Assembly: GCA_947498705.1 (NCBI GenBank)
Contig: CANMLW010000001.1
Coordinates: 744,001 to 808,000 of the forward strand
Reading direction: 5' to 3'
DNA: 64,000 bases
Source: an uncultured Aquimarina sp.
Lineage (GTDB): Bacteria; Bacteroidota; Bacteroidia; Flavobacteriales; Flavobacteriaceae
The translations under genes were made by a program, and so were the position numbers. Numbering within the stretch: the stretch's first letter is position 1; every line of letters begins with the position of its first letter. The notes under the pieces are model-generated. The model had not been told where the DNA came from. It searched no databases and saw only the letters and a program-made list of their open reading frames with translations. Positions 9,429 to 18,604 of this stretch are shown here, one piece after another.

Positions 9429-10640
9429 ATGATATCACCTACTGTACCCATTAATGAAAACTTCAGACTAGAAGCATTAAGATCATTAGATATTCTGGAT
9501 ACCGAATCTCAGAAAGAATTTGATGAAATTACTGCTTTAGCTTCCTATATCTGTGATACCGATGTAGCTCTAATTTCATTAGTAGATAGTGATAGACAGT
9601 GGTTTAAATCTAAACACGGAATAACCACTTGTGAGACACCTCGTAAAAATTCACTTTGTTCTCATGCAGTCTTACATCCAGATGCACCTTTAATTATTAA
9701 AGATACTCGCAAAGATCCTCGTTTTAACTCAGAACCAATTTTTCTTGAAGGTAGACCTGTTATTTTTTATGCAGGAATTCCATTAATAGATACTAATAAT
9801 TTTGCTTTAGGTTCTCTATGTGTTATGGATAGTAAGCCAAGAGTACTTAACAAAAAGCAAATAGAATCCATTAATTCGTTAGCAAAACAAGTAATTGTTC
9901 TTTTCGAATTGAATAAGAAAAATAGAGATCTTCAAAAAATTCAGGATCAGCTAGAGAAAAAAAACGAATCATTACGTGAATTTGCCAGGGTAATCTCACA
10001 TGATTTAAAAACTCCTTTAGCAAATATTATTACGTCTACAGATTTATTAAAGTTAAAACTCACGAGCAAATTAGATGAAGAAAGTCTAGAATACTTTAAG
10101 TATATAAAAATATCTTCTTTTTCGATGAGTAATTACATAAGTGACATTCTAGAGCATTATGAAAGTGATAATTTACTAAATAATAAACCCGAAGAGTTTT
10201 ATTTAAACCATCTCTTAAAGGATATTATTAATTTATTAAGTATAAAATCAAACGTGGTCATTAATTTCCCTGAGCATGACCCAGTCCTGGAATGTAATAA
10301 ACTGGCGCTTAAACAAGTTTTATTTAACCTTATCGTGAATAGTGTTAAATACAATGATAAGGAAAAGGTTATTATATCTATAGAATCTTCAGAAGATGAG
10401 AATTTCTTTTATTTTAGAATTACAGATAATGGAATGGGGATTCACCAGAGCAAACTAGATACTGTTTTTGAGCTTTTCACTACAGCCAATGTAACCGACA
10501 AAGACGGAAACAAAGGAAACGGTATTGGTCTTTCTACTGTAAAAAAACTGATTGAAAAACAAGGAGGAAGTATTAATGTAACTTCAACAGAAAAAGTATT
10601 TACCACCTTCGAGTTTTCAATTAGTAAACACCTAGGCTAG
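9429..10640 (+). CDS. GAF-domain sensor histidine kinase
   Basis: 403 residues, no membrane segment, so cytosolic. A GAF domain (about 25-165) has the common block SDRQWFKSKHGI ... CSHAVLHPDAPLIIKDTRKD ... AGIPLI ... GSLCVMD, then a short coiled coil. The kinase part has the H-box VISHDLKTPLANI with phospho-acceptor His191, N-box LFNLIVNSVKYNDKEK, G1 DNGMGI and G2 GNGIGLSTVKKLIEKQGG. All catalytic motifs are intact. No response regulator is adjacent, so it is an orphan kinase. The GAF type is the FhlA-like one often found with PAS/HisKA; the ligand is unknown. A palindrome at 9401-9417 may control it. Confidence 0.9.
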   Translation: MISPTVPINENFRLEALRSLDILDTESQKEFDEITALASYICDTDVALISLVDSDRQWFKSKHGITTCETPRKNSLCSHAVLHPDAPLIIKDTRKDPRFNSEPIFLEGRPVIFYAGIPLIDTNNFALGSLCVMDSKPRVLNKKQIESINSLAKQVIVLFELNKKNRDLQKIQDQLEKKNESLREFARVISHDLKTPLANIITSTDLLKLKLTSKLDEESLEYFKYIKISSFSMSNYISDILEHYESDNLLNNKPEEFYLNHLLKDIINLLSIKSNVVINFPEHDPVLECNKLALKQVLFNLIVNSVKYNDKEKVIISIESSEDENFFYFRITDNGMGIHQSKLDTVFELFTTANVTDKDGNKGNGIGLSTVKKLIEKQGGSINVTSTEKVFTTFEFSISKHLG

Positions 10641-10670
10641 TACTTTTTTCTTCATAAGACAAATAACCTT

Positions 10671-11735
10671 TTATTTTTTGATCGTTCGATTAAGCAACCA
10701 ATAATCTACCAAAACTAATGCGGCCATTGCTTCTACAATAGGTACTGCTCTTGGTACGACACATGGGTCATGTCGTCCTTTACCTTGCATGGTTACAATT
10801 TCACCTTTTTTATCTATGGTTTCCTGATCCTGCATAATGGTGGCTACCGGCTTAAAAGCAACATTAAAATAGATATCCATTCCGTTAGAAATCCCACCCT
10901 GTATCCCTCCAGAAAGGTTCGTTTTGGTTGTACCATCGGTATTAAAAAGATCGTTGTGTTCGCTTCCTTTTAGTGCCGCGCCCTCAAAACCACTACCATA
11001 TTCAAAACCTTTAACAGCATTAATAGATAACATTGCTTTTCCTAGCTCTGCATGTAATTTATCAAATACAGGTTCTCCCAAACCTACAGGAACACCAGAT
11101 ATAACGCAACTTACAATACCTCCAACTGTATCGCCTTCTTTTCTTATTTGTTTAATATAATTCTCCATTACACCAGCAGTTTCTGTATCTGGGCAACGTA
11201 CAATATTACTTTCGGTTAAGGAAAAATCAATCTCAGTATGATTTTTTTCTAACTTAATAGGACCAACACCACTCACATACGCATTGATTTGTATCGATGA
11301 CAAAACTTGTTTGGCAATGGCACCCGCCACCACTCTACTGGCAGTTTCTCTTGCAGAAGAACGACCTCCACCTCTATAATCTCTTACACCATATTTTTGG
11401 TCATAGGTATAATCTGCATGTGATGGCCTATAAGAATCTTTGATATGTGAATAGTCTTTAGACTTCTGATTTGCATTTTTTATAGCAAAACCTATTGGGG
11501 TACCTATAGTAACACCTTCAAAAATACCAGAATAAAATTCTACTGAGTCTGGTTCTTTACGTTGTGTAACAATAGCTGATTGGCCCGGCTTACGACGATC
11601 TAACTCTGCCTGAATAGCTTCTAGATCTAATGTAACTCCTGCAGGGCATCCATCAATAACGCCTCCTATTGCAACTCCATGTGATTCCCCAAAAGTGGTA
11701 AGTTTAAATATATTACCAAAAGTATTTCCTGCCAT
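10671..11735 (-). CDS. aroC: chorismate synthase
   Basis: 354 residues from ATG 11735: [20 protein letters not shown], the canonical AroC N-terminus with the first conserved His. Further motifs are [84 protein letters not shown] and [20 protein letters not shown]. It converts EPSP to chorismate with reduced FMN in the cytosol, the last step of the shikimate pathway; aroQ of the same pathway is also in the window, far away at 62787. A longer frame reaching 11804 is rejected because a -7 element lies at 11752-11759. Length is as usual for the family. Confidence 0.97.
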   Translation of the reverse strand: MAGNTFGNIFKLTTFGESHGVAIGGVIDGCPAGVTLDLEAIQAELDRRKPGQSAIVTQRKEPDSVEFYSGIFEGVTIGTPIGFAIKNANQKSKDYSHIKDSYRPSHADYTYDQKYGVRDYRGGGRSSARETASRVVAGAIAKQVLSSIQINAYVSGVGPIKLEKNHTEIDFSLTESNIVRCPDTETAGVMENYIKQIRKEGDTVGGIVSCVISGVPVGLGEPVFDKLHAELGKAMLSINAVKGFEYGSGFEGAALKGSEHNDLFNTDGTTKTNLSGGIQGGISNGMDIYFNVAFKPVATIMQDQETIDKKGEIVTMQGKGRHDPCVVPRAVPIVEAMAALVLVDYWLLNRTIKK

Positions 11736-11751
11736 GCAAAATGATTTTTTG

Positions 11752-11759
11752 CAAATGTA
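11752..11759 (-). promoter_or_regulatory. -7 promoter element of aroC
   Basis: On the minus strand TACATTTG fits TAnnTTTG, 16 nt before the aroC ATG. It supports the start at 11735. Confidence 0.5.
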
Positions 11760-11964
11760 ATTGTTAATATTTAAAAATCCTCTAGTAAAAGGATACAAAA
11801 ACATTTCAGTTATATAAAAAATAAAGAGGTATTTATTAAAATAATTTTACAACAATCATTTTTAATGCCTTAACATACTGATAAAGACTTCATAACAATA
11901 TACTTACAGTTTATTAACTTAAGGTTTAGCTTTACTTCTTTACTTTGAATAACTATTAGATTTT

Positions 11965-12822
11965 ATGAAAAAACGTACTGTAGAGCTTGTCGTAATTTCA
12001 GACATTCACTTGGGCACTTATGGGTGCCAAGCCAAAGAACTTCTTAATTATTTAAATAGTATCAAGCCAAAAACATTAATTCTTAATGGCGATATTATCG
12101 ATATTTGGCAATTTAGAAAACGTTATTTTCCAAAGGCGCACCTTAAAGTAATCAAAAAGATCATTTCTTTTGCTTCTAAAGGAACCGAGGTAATATATAT
12201 CACAGGTAATCATGATGAAATGCTTCGTAAATTTAGTGATACCCAAATGGGTAACTTCAAACTTGTTGATAAATTGGTATTAGAATTAGATGGAAAAAAG
12301 GCTTGGTTTTTTCATGGAGATATATTTGATACTTCTATCCAAAATGCAAAATGGCTTGCTAAGTTAGGTGGTTGGGGATATGACATGTTAATCCTGTTTA
12401 ATCAGCTTATAAATTGGTTTTTGGTAAAGGTGGGAAAAGAAAAATTCTCCCTTTCCAAAAAAATTAAAAATAGTGTAAAAAAAGCTGTCAAATATATTAA
12501 TGATTTTGAAGATGTTGCAGCAGAATTGGCAGTGAAAAATAAGTACGATTATGTAGTTTGCGGCCATATTCATCAACCACAAATGAGAGAATACAACGAT
12601 AAAAATGGTTCTTGTTTTTATCTAAATTCTGGAGACTGGATCGAAAACCTTACTTCTTTAGAATACCATGAGCAGGAATGGAAATTGATACATTATGAAA
12701 AAGAATCTATGGAGTCTTATGCAGAAACTATCGAAGAGGCAGAAAACCTTTCTATAGAGCCAGAAACTTTACAAGCTTCTTTCATGATTAACCACATGAT
12801 TACTTCAGTAAAGAAATCTTAA
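11965..12822 (+). CDS. UDP-2,3-diacylglucosamine diphosphatase-like metallophosphoesterase
   Basis: 285 residues, cytosolic. Calcineurin-like metallophosphoesterase motifs are all present: ISDIHLGTYGCQAKEL, LNGDIIDIWQFRKR, YITGNHDEML, FFHGDIFD, CGHIHQPQMR, and LNSGDWIENLTSLE. The order and the IDIWQFRKRYFP segment match the UDP-2,3-diacylglucosamine diphosphatase (LpxH-like) family common in Bacteroidetes, which makes lipid X for lipid A synthesis. The SGDWIE ending distinguishes it from generic phosphoesterases. No lipid A gene is adjacent. The substrate assignment rests on family resemblance. Confidence 0.8.
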   Translation: MKKRTVELVVISDIHLGTYGCQAKELLNYLNSIKPKTLILNGDIIDIWQFRKRYFPKAHLKVIKKIISFASKGTEVIYITGNHDEMLRKFSDTQMGNFKLVDKLVLELDGKKAWFFHGDIFDTSIQNAKWLAKLGGWGYDMLILFNQLINWFLVKVGKEKFSLSKKIKNSVKKAVKYINDFEDVAAELAVKNKYDYVVCGHIHQPQMREYNDKNGSCFYLNSGDWIENLTSLEYHEQEWKLIHYEKESMESYAETIEEAENLSIEPETLQASFMINHMITSVKKS

Positions 12823-12870
12823 TCAGTACTTCTATCGAGTTATTTTTTAAACCATTATAAAACCACTCAA

Positions 12871-14169
12871 ATGAAATCTATTAAAAAATTACTCCTATTA
12901 GCAGTTTTTACGTTTATTATTTCATGCCAATATCTCGATGACCCAACTGGGGGACCAATTTCTGTACCTCCTCAACTTGTATTAGAAGAAAACGTAGCAT
13001 ATAAACTCCCTTTTTCTGTCTTAACATCTATAGAAAATGATGTCGAAATACGTAATGGTGGATATGGATCTGCTGCTACCGCACATCCACAAAGAAAAGG
13101 TGAGTTCTATGCCATAACAGATCGAGGTCCTAATACCGATTTTTTGGATGGAAAAAAGTTTCCTATAGCAAACTATACTCCTAGAATTGGTCATTTTGCA
13201 GTGTTAGCAAATGGCAAACTAGCTTTAAAAAAAGAAATTTTACTAAAAAACCCTAATGGTATGGATATTTCTGGGCTTCCTAACCCCGAAGGGAAAGGTG
13301 CTACAGGAGAGGTTCCTTATGACATTGATGGCAACCAATTACCGTTTGATGATTTTGGATTGGATTCTGAAGGTCTGGTAGCTCTCAAAGACGGTACTTT
13401 TTGGGTATCTGATGAATATGGCCCACATATCGTTCACTATTCTTCTCAGGGAGTCGAGCTAGAACGTATATCACCAATTGGGGTAAATGAAGGAAATGGA
13501 GGTAGAAAAATACCCGCTGTCTTTGCAAATAGAAGACCTAATCGCGGTATGGAAGGTTTAGCAATAACTCCAGATGAAAGGACTTTGGTTGGTATTATGC
13601 AATCTACCTTATACAATCCAGTAAAAATAAGAACAGATCTTACTCGTATTGTTACTTTTGATCTAAATACAGGCAAAACAAAACAATACCTCTATAGGCA
13701 AGAAAAATCTAATCTTTCTAATTCTGAAATCGTAGCGTTATCTAACACAGAATTTCTCGTAGTAGAAAGGGATGGTAAATTTTCTGGAGAAGGAATAGCC
13801 CAAAAACATATTTATAAAATAGATCTATCCAATGCAACCGATGTTACTGGAGAAGACATCAACGCTGTAAATGGATTACTAATAAATGGTCAAACCATTG
13901 AAGAGTCTACCTGGGAAGAGATTGAAAATGCAGGAATACGATCAGTAAAAAAAGTTTTGGTCGCTGATTTGGTATCAAAAACAGGGTATCCGCATGACAA
14001 ACTAGAAGGAATCTGGTTAATAGATAATCAGACACTAGGCTGTCTAAACGACGATGATTTTGCAGTTACAGACGAAGATGATAATGGTATTATAGAACAA
14101 AAATTACTACCGGGAAGTAATTCTAAAATTGATGCTAGTTCTTTGTATATGATTCATGCAAACTTCTAA
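12871..14169 (+). CDS. esterase-like activity of phytase family lipoprotein
   Basis: 432 residues. Lipoprotein signal MKSIKKLLLLAVFTFIISC with Cys19. Propeller-like motifs of PF13449: RNGGYGSAATAHPQRKGEFY, AITDRGPNTDFLDGK, DFGLDSEGLVALKDGTFWVS, DEYGPHIVHY, and NRGMEGLAITPDERTLVGIM, later YPHDKLEGIWLIDNQTLGCL near the end. Members act on phosphate esters or are annotated only by the fold; the precise substrate is unknown. It should be anchored in the periplasm or on the surface. 48 nt after the phosphatase gene on the same strand; a bidirectional terminator follows. Confidence 0.85.
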   Translation: MKSIKKLLLLAVFTFIISCQYLDDPTGGPISVPPQLVLEENVAYKLPFSVLTSIENDVEIRNGGYGSAATAHPQRKGEFYAITDRGPNTDFLDGKKFPIANYTPRIGHFAVLANGKLALKKEILLKNPNGMDISGLPNPEGKGATGEVPYDIDGNQLPFDDFGLDSEGLVALKDGTFWVSDEYGPHIVHYSSQGVELERISPIGVNEGNGGRKIPAVFANRRPNRGMEGLAITPDERTLVGIMQSTLYNPVKIRTDLTRIVTFDLNTGKTKQYLYRQEKSNLSNSEIVALSNTEFLVVERDGKFSGEGIAQKHIYKIDLSNATDVTGEDINAVNGLLINGQTIEESTWEEIENAGIRSVKKVLVADLVSKTGYPHDKLEGIWLIDNQTLGCLNDDDFAVTDEDDNGIIEQKLLPGSNSKIDASSLYMIHANF

Positions 14170-14227
14170 ACAATTCGTTATTATAGACTACTTAAGTATT
14201 TTATTAGGCAAAGCAAAGTTATAATAA

Positions 14228-14258
14228 AACAGCTACCCACAATTAGTTGGTAGCTGTT
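14228..14258. terminator. bidirectional terminator between convergent genes
   Basis: AACAGCTACC (14228-14237) pairs with GGTAGCTGTT (14249-14258); T-rich sequence follows on the plus strand (TCTTATTTTT) and on the minus strand (TTATTATAAC). It serves the phytase-like gene and the metalloprotease. Confidence 0.7.
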
Positions 14259-14298
14259 TCTTATTTTTAATATCGTTAATTTTTCCTGAAATAATTCA

Positions 14299-16212
14299 CT
14301 ATTCGGCTTCAATCTCTATATAAGCTACATCCAATGTATTTGCTTGTCCAGCACTACCATAATGAATTAGCGCTATTTTATAATCTCGACGCACATTACC
14401 AACACTATTGGGGATTGTTGCCTCAAAATCAATCCAATTATTGTTATTTAAGAATCTTACTTCTTCTCCACTTGGGTTAGGATCTCCCCCTAAAAGTAAT
14501 GTTGTAAAATCACCATTTTCATTGGCATTATCATTATTTGGAGTAGGTAATCTAGGAGCATTACTATTTGTACTTAATCGCAATTCAAACTTAGATTGTG
14601 CATTGTTAATACCTGCAACTCTAAATTTTACCTTATCCCCTGCCCTAAGTTGTAATACAGGACTTATCAACCAATCACTAAAAACAGTAGTATTTACAAA
14701 ATTAGAAGAACGTGTAGATCTAAGTCCCCAATTTACCGTAGAAAAGCTGTTAACACCATTAGGTTCTTCACTATCATTAAGTCTAGTATACCCTCCAAAA
14801 CCATTGGTGAAATTTTGTAAAGAAATAGTTTTATCTAAATAATTAGCCGTACCATCACCATCTGTATCATCATCTACAGGATTGTTATTATTATTAGCAT
14901 CTTCATTTCTGGTAAGAACACCATCATTATCATCATCAGCATCCAAATAGTTTAAAATAGTGTCACTATCAGTATCAGCAGAATTACCTTCTGTACTCGT
15001 AGGAATATTATCACCATCATCATCATTATCCAGGTAATTAAGAACCCCATCATTATCCGTATCTGTTGCCCCACCTTCAGTAGCAGTTAGAATACCGTCT
15101 CCATCATCATCATTATCTAAATAATTAAGAATTCCATCATTATCTGTATCTGCAGTACTTCCCTCTGTAGCAGTTGGAATACCGTCTCCATCATCATCAC
15201 TATCTAAATAATTAAGCACACCATCGTTGTCGGTATCTAATACACCTTCTTCTGTGGCGGTTGGGATACCATCTCCATCATCATCGGTATCCAGGTAATT
15301 AGGAATATTATCATTATCGGTATCGTCATTTGTAGGATCTGTATCAGTACCATCTTCATCAACGGTATCAATACCATCACCATCAGCATCTCCTGTATCA
15401 TTAAAGATATAATCGATTGCCTTGGTATCATCTTCAGACCAGTCTGTAGCAGTTTCGGTCCATTTACAAGTATTTACAGGTGTTCTCATTATAGATCCAC
15501 AACCATTGGTTTGATGCCATGCAAAATCATGGGTACCAGGTATTGCTGTTCCACCTCCGTTATCTACATTGGCATGGGTAAAACCAAGGGCATGCCCTAT
15601 TTCATGTAGCATTAGTGTTAAGTTTTGCTCTTTGGTATAAGTAGTATTAAACTTATTATTCACATAGATACGATTTCCTACATTACCGTTTGCCGGAAAC
15701 TCTGCTCTACCTACCGATGCAATAGTACCCGAGTGTTCACAAACTATATCAGCTTCTGTAGCTGTATTCACCTCGGTTATAGTAATGTTATCGTGCTTAT
15801 TACTCCAATACTCCATTGCTTTTTTCAAAGGCTTTCTATAATTAGAAGGAAATGCATTATCACCATCAGTATCTATAAAATAAGTAATATTTCTAGAGTT
15901 TTCTCTACTTATCAAACCATGAGTAATTCGATGTCCATTCTTAGTTTTGATTAAATGTTTAGTAGTAAAAACGATATCCTCATCATAGATAATTTCATCG
16001 CTGGATGCACTATAAACAAATCTGTTTACATCAAAACCTTTTAATGCCAATTCGTCGATCAATCCTACATACTTTAGAGGAATATCTTTGGATTCGATGT
16101 TTTCTATAGCCTCGGTTTCTGCAGGAATTGTATCATCCTTAGAACAAGAAACTACTACTCCTAACAAGGTAGCAAGCATAAAAGAGCCCATTAGTAAGCC
16201 TTTCTTTTTCAT
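14299..16212 (-). CDS. secreted matrixin-like metalloprotease with calcium-binding TSP3 repeats and C-terminal jelly-roll
   Basis: 637 residues. Lipoprotein-type signal MKKKGLLMGSFMLATLLGVV with VSC (Cys23). A metzincin catalytic domain covers about 100-270: zinc motif HEIGHALGFTH at 203-213 and Met-turn GSIMR with Met242. Residues 275-460 are aspartate-rich thrombospondin type 3 repeats (DxDxDGxxD), with five near-identical 29-residue units at 297-441. Residues 465-637 form a choice-of-anchor J / cleaved-adhesin-like beta domain (WLISPVLQL, then FEATIP). The protease probably acts at the cell surface or is released; the repeats bind Ca and stiffen the stalk. No T9SS sorting tail is seen. Divergent from the gene at 16562, with a 21-bp repeat in between. 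Confidence 0.88.
   Translation of the reverse strand: MKKKGLLMGSFMLATLLGVVVSCSKDDTIPAETEAIENIESKDIPLKYVGLIDELALKGFDVNRFVYSASSDEIIYDEDIVFTTKHLIKTKNGHRITHGLISRENSRNITYFIDTDGDNAFPSNYRKPLKKAMEYWSNKHDNITITEVNTATEADIVCEHSGTIASVGRAEFPANGNVGNRIYVNNKFNTTYTKEQNLTLMLHEIGHALGFTHANVDNGGGTAIPGTHDFAWHQTNGCGSIMRTPVNTCKWTETATDWSEDDTKAIDYIFNDTGDADGDGIDTVDEDGTDTDPTNDDTDNDNIPNYLDTDDDGDGIPTATEEGVLDTDNDGVLNYLDSDDDGDGIPTATEGSTADTDNDGILNYLDNDDDGDGILTATEGGATDTDNDGVLNYLDNDDDGDNIPTSTEGNSADTDSDTILNYLDADDDNDGVLTRNEDANNNNNPVDDDTDGDGTANYLDKTISLQNFTNGFGGYTRLNDSEEPNGVNSFSTVNWGLRSTRSSNFVNTTVFSDWLISPVLQLRAGDKVKFRVAGINNAQSKFELRLSTNSNAPRLPTPNNDNANENGDFTTLLLGGDPNPSGEEVRFLNNNNWIDFEATIPNSVGNVRRDYKIALIHYGSAGQANTLDVAYIEIEAE
14890..15324 (-). 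repeat. five tandem 87-bp repeats encoding TSP3 units
   Basis: Inside the metalloprotease gene, five consecutive 29-codon units of the form DTDNDGVLNYLDxDDDGDG (then IPTATEGSTA) follow one another without spacers. Neighbouring units are very alike in DNA too, so slippage or unequal exchange could change copy number. Confidence 0.8.
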
Positions 16213-16295
16213 AATATTGTATTTAAGTAATTATCGCCGGAAGATATACAAGAAGTAAGTTTTTACTTACTGCAATTGTATTAAATACACGTTTC

Positions 16296-16337
16296 AATGT
16301 ATAAAAGGTATATTTTAATGTATAAACGGTATATTTT
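16296..16337. repeat. two tandem 21-bp repeats between divergent genes
   Basis: Two 21-bp copies (16296-16316 and 16317-16337) differ at one base: AATGTATAAAAGGTATATTTT and AATGTATAAACGGTATATTTT. A weaker related copy (CAATTGTATTAAATAC) precedes them. They sit in the 349-nt gap between the metalloprotease (start 16212) and the lipoprotein gene (start 16562), which holds no gene. Two turns of helix per unit suggests a protein-binding site. Regulator unknown. Confidence 0.5.
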
Positions 16338-16561
16338 TGGGTATTTCATGCCCTAAAAATCAGTTATCTGTACTTTTTGGATGACACATAGAAACATAAA
16401 AATCTAATAACTAAATAGTTAAAAAACCAATTATAGTTAATTTACATCATACTAGCTGACCTTTTAAAAAAGAGCTTATTTCAACAAATAGAGAATGAAA
16501 TGAAATCCGTTTTTTTTCGACCAAGTGAAAAACTTTCAAACTTTATTAGAAAAAACGACCT

Positions 16562-17257
16562 ATGAAAAAAAGTTTACATTTCCTATATATAAGTATGATG
16601 ATACTTTGTTTTAGTGCTTGTATAGGTGAAGATATTATAGATGATTTTGTAAATCCTGTTTTACGAATTGATAATCCACTCGTATCTTTGGCAGTGGGAG
16701 AAGAATATCAATTCGAAGCCACTTATCTTAATAATATCGGACAAGAAGAAGAGGTAACATTGCAGTGGGAAAGCTCGGACCCCACGACGATAAGCATTGA
16801 TGCCTCCACCGGACTTGCTACCGGAGTTAAGAACGGAACAGCAACCATTAGTGTTTCTTTAGCCGATGGTGGCGAGACATTAGTTACCAATAGCCCCGTA
16901 GCGATAGCAGAAGAAACTGTACTGGATAATCCATCCAGAGCTGGTACTATTATGACCACAAGTAGTTATGCCCTATCGGGAGATTTTGTAATGGAATCTG
17001 TTCTCGACCAAAATATCATACGAATATCGGTAGCCAATAATTATACAGCAAGTTCTGCCCTACCCGGGTTATATTTATACCTTACTAATAATCCCAACTC
17101 TATCAACGATGCCTACGAAGTGGGTGCAGTAACTGTTTTTAACGGAACTCATACCTACGAAATTAGCGATACCGAGGTAGCATTAAATCAATACCAATAC
17201 CTGCTGTATTGGTGTAAACCCTTTTCTGTAAAGGTAGGTGAAGGAAGAATTAACTAA
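16562..17257 (+). CDS. BIG2 plus DM13-like domain lipoprotein
   Basis: 231 residues. Lipoprotein signal MKKSLHFLYISMMILCFSAC (Cys20). Residues about 35-115 are a bacterial Ig-like (BIG2) domain with SLAVGEEYQFEATY, WESSDPTTISIDASTGLATG and VKNGTATISVSLADG. Residues about 125-231 look like a DM13 domain: GLYLYLTNNP in the middle and the diagnostic ending YQYLLYWCKPFSVKVGEG with the single WC-x-P-F-S-V motif. DM13 domains are proposed electron-transfer or redox modules in which the Cys is conserved. The product is probably surface or periplasmic. It lies 22 nt ahead of the outer-membrane protein gene and is most likely co-transcribed. Confidence 0.75.
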   Translation: MKKSLHFLYISMMILCFSACIGEDIIDDFVNPVLRIDNPLVSLAVGEEYQFEATYLNNIGQEEEVTLQWESSDPTTISIDASTGLATGVKNGTATISVSLADGGETLVTNSPVAIAEETVLDNPSRAGTIMTTSSYALSGDFVMESVLDQNIIRISVANNYTASSALPGLYLYLTNNPNSINDAYEVGAVTVFNGTHTYEISDTEVALNQYQYLLYWCKPFSVKVGEGRIN

Positions 17258-17279
17258 CATACATTCGTAAAACTAACAC

Positions 17280-18143
17280 ATGAAACTAAACTATATACTA
17301 CTAGTTGTAGCCACTCTTTTTGTAACACAAATTACTAATGCGCAATGGACAAAAGGTAAAAATAAAGGATATTATAAACTAAATAGCTGGTTATTGGTAT
17401 CTGATCAGCATTATACCAACTCAGGAGCTATCGATCCTAATGTTACCCGAAGTACATTTAACCTTAGCTTTTATGGCGAATATGGTATTACAGATAGATT
17501 AGACGCTATAGCCTACATTCCTTTTTTTACCAGAGTAGCACAAAATGACCAGATATCGGGTACGATCAACGAACTTATCCAGGAAGGTGAAGCTTTTAAT
17601 AGTATAGGCGATGCCGATATTGCCATACGATATGGTATCTTAAAAAAGAGCCGCGTTGCTTTATCTACCACCCTAAAATTAGGGATTCCTATCGGGGATG
17701 ATGCCGGAGGTTCTGATGGTAGTTTTCAGACCGGAGATGGTGAGTTTAACCAACAGCTACAATTGGATCTGGGAGTACCTTTTACGATAAAAGATCTACC
17801 CTTATATGCCAAAACTTATTTTGGATATAACAACCGTACACAGGATTTTTCTGATGAATTGCACTGGGGTGCAGAAACGGGCATCTCTTTTTTAAAGAAA
17901 AAACTATGGGTTATAGGACGCCTAAATGCAGTACAATCTCTTAAAAACGGAAGTCGATCTGCTCAGAACTCGCAAGGAAGTATTTTTGCAAATAATATCG
18001 AATACACCAGTATTGGTGGTGAAGTAGCCTATTATATTACCAAAAAACTCGGAGTATCTTTTGCATATACTTCTGCGGTGAGCGGACGAATTATTTATGC
18101 CAATCCATCGATATCTGCAGGTATTTTTCTGGATATTAAATAA
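17280..18143 (+). CDS. outer-membrane beta-barrel (transporter-like) protein
   Basis: 287 residues. Signal peptide MKLNYILLVVATLFVTQITNAQ ends in NAQ. The mature part alternates polar and aromatic residues as in a barrel: GYYKLNSWLLVSDQHY, YGEYGITDRLDAIAYIPFFT, KLGIPIGDDAGG, and the end ISAGIFLDIK. The phrase GEYGITDRLD with IPFFTR is typical of the TsdC/MetA-like outer-membrane transporter family. The substrate is unknown. It follows the BIG2-DM13 lipoprotein by 22 nt, so the two may form one envelope system. Confidence 0.7.
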   Translation: MKLNYILLVVATLFVTQITNAQWTKGKNKGYYKLNSWLLVSDQHYTNSGAIDPNVTRSTFNLSFYGEYGITDRLDAIAYIPFFTRVAQNDQISGTINELIQEGEAFNSIGDADIAIRYGILKKSRVALSTTLKLGIPIGDDAGGSDGSFQTGDGEFNQQLQLDLGVPFTIKDLPLYAKTYFGYNNRTQDFSDELHWGAETGISFLKKKLWVIGRLNAVQSLKNGSRSAQNSQGSIFANNIEYTSIGGEVAYYITKKLGVSFAYTSAVSGRIIYANPSISAGIFLDIK

Positions 18144-18199
18144 TGTGGATATGAAATAACTATTAAATGATGAAAAGCCGTCGAATTGAGTGGTTTTTC

Positions 18200-18320
18200 A
18201 TAGTGATCTCTCGACTGCGCTCGAGATGACACGGAGAAAAATTGTATCGAAATTAGGCTTTTACCCGAAAACTTACTTGTCTTCGATACAATTTTCTATC
18301 GAAAATCACTCTGACTGACG
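18200..18320. repeat. structured intergenic element of flavobacterial REP type
   Basis: In the 461-nt gap between 18143 and 18605 there is no gene. It holds a small hairpin TCTCGA (18209-18214) / TCGAGA (18221-18226) around CTGCGC, then long arms AGAAAAATTGTATCGAA (18235-18251) and TTCGATACAATTTTCT (18282-18297), then TCGAAAATCACTC. The wording CTCGACTGCGCTCGAGATGAC resembles dispersed intergenic repeats common in Flavobacteria genomes. No transposase is present. Confidence 0.5.
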
Positions 18321-18381
18321 TAAATTTTCTTACCCTCAATTCATATTAAATAATAAGAAGTCTACCACTAAATAACCACCA

Positions 18382-18411
18382 AAAACTCGGAACTATTTTC
18401 CGAGTTTTTTT
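18382..18411 (+). terminator. intrinsic terminator of the outer-membrane protein gene
   Basis: AAAACTCGGAA (18382-18392) pairs with TTCCGAGTTTT (18398-18408), followed by more Ts. It lies about 240 nt after the stop, beyond the REP-like element. Confidence 0.65.
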
Positions 18412-18490
18412 ATAGAGTATAACAAAAGTTTATCTTGATAAAATTGTCTGTCTGAGTCGAAGACATTTTTACAATTTAAAATGATATAAA

Positions 18491-18520
18491 AAAACCAGTT
18501 ACATTGCTATAACCGGTTTT
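18491..18520 (-). terminator. terminator of the Rhs operon
   Basis: AAAACCAGTTA (18491-18501) and TAACCGGTTTT (18510-18520) pair with one mismatch; on the minus strand a run of seven Ts follows. It lies about 85 nt beyond the last gene of the Rhs locus. Confidence 0.65.
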
Positions 18521-18604
18521 ATCATTTCAATTTATGTATGTACTCTTATCTACCAACCGCTATTGGGCAGGGATGACAAACTTTTTATCCATAATATCAC
18601 AAGA

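Noticed and set aside
14890..15324. Direct repeats that could be mistaken for a CRISPR array
   Set aside because: They lie inside a protein gene, are 87 bp without unique spacers, and encode calcium-binding TSP3 units.
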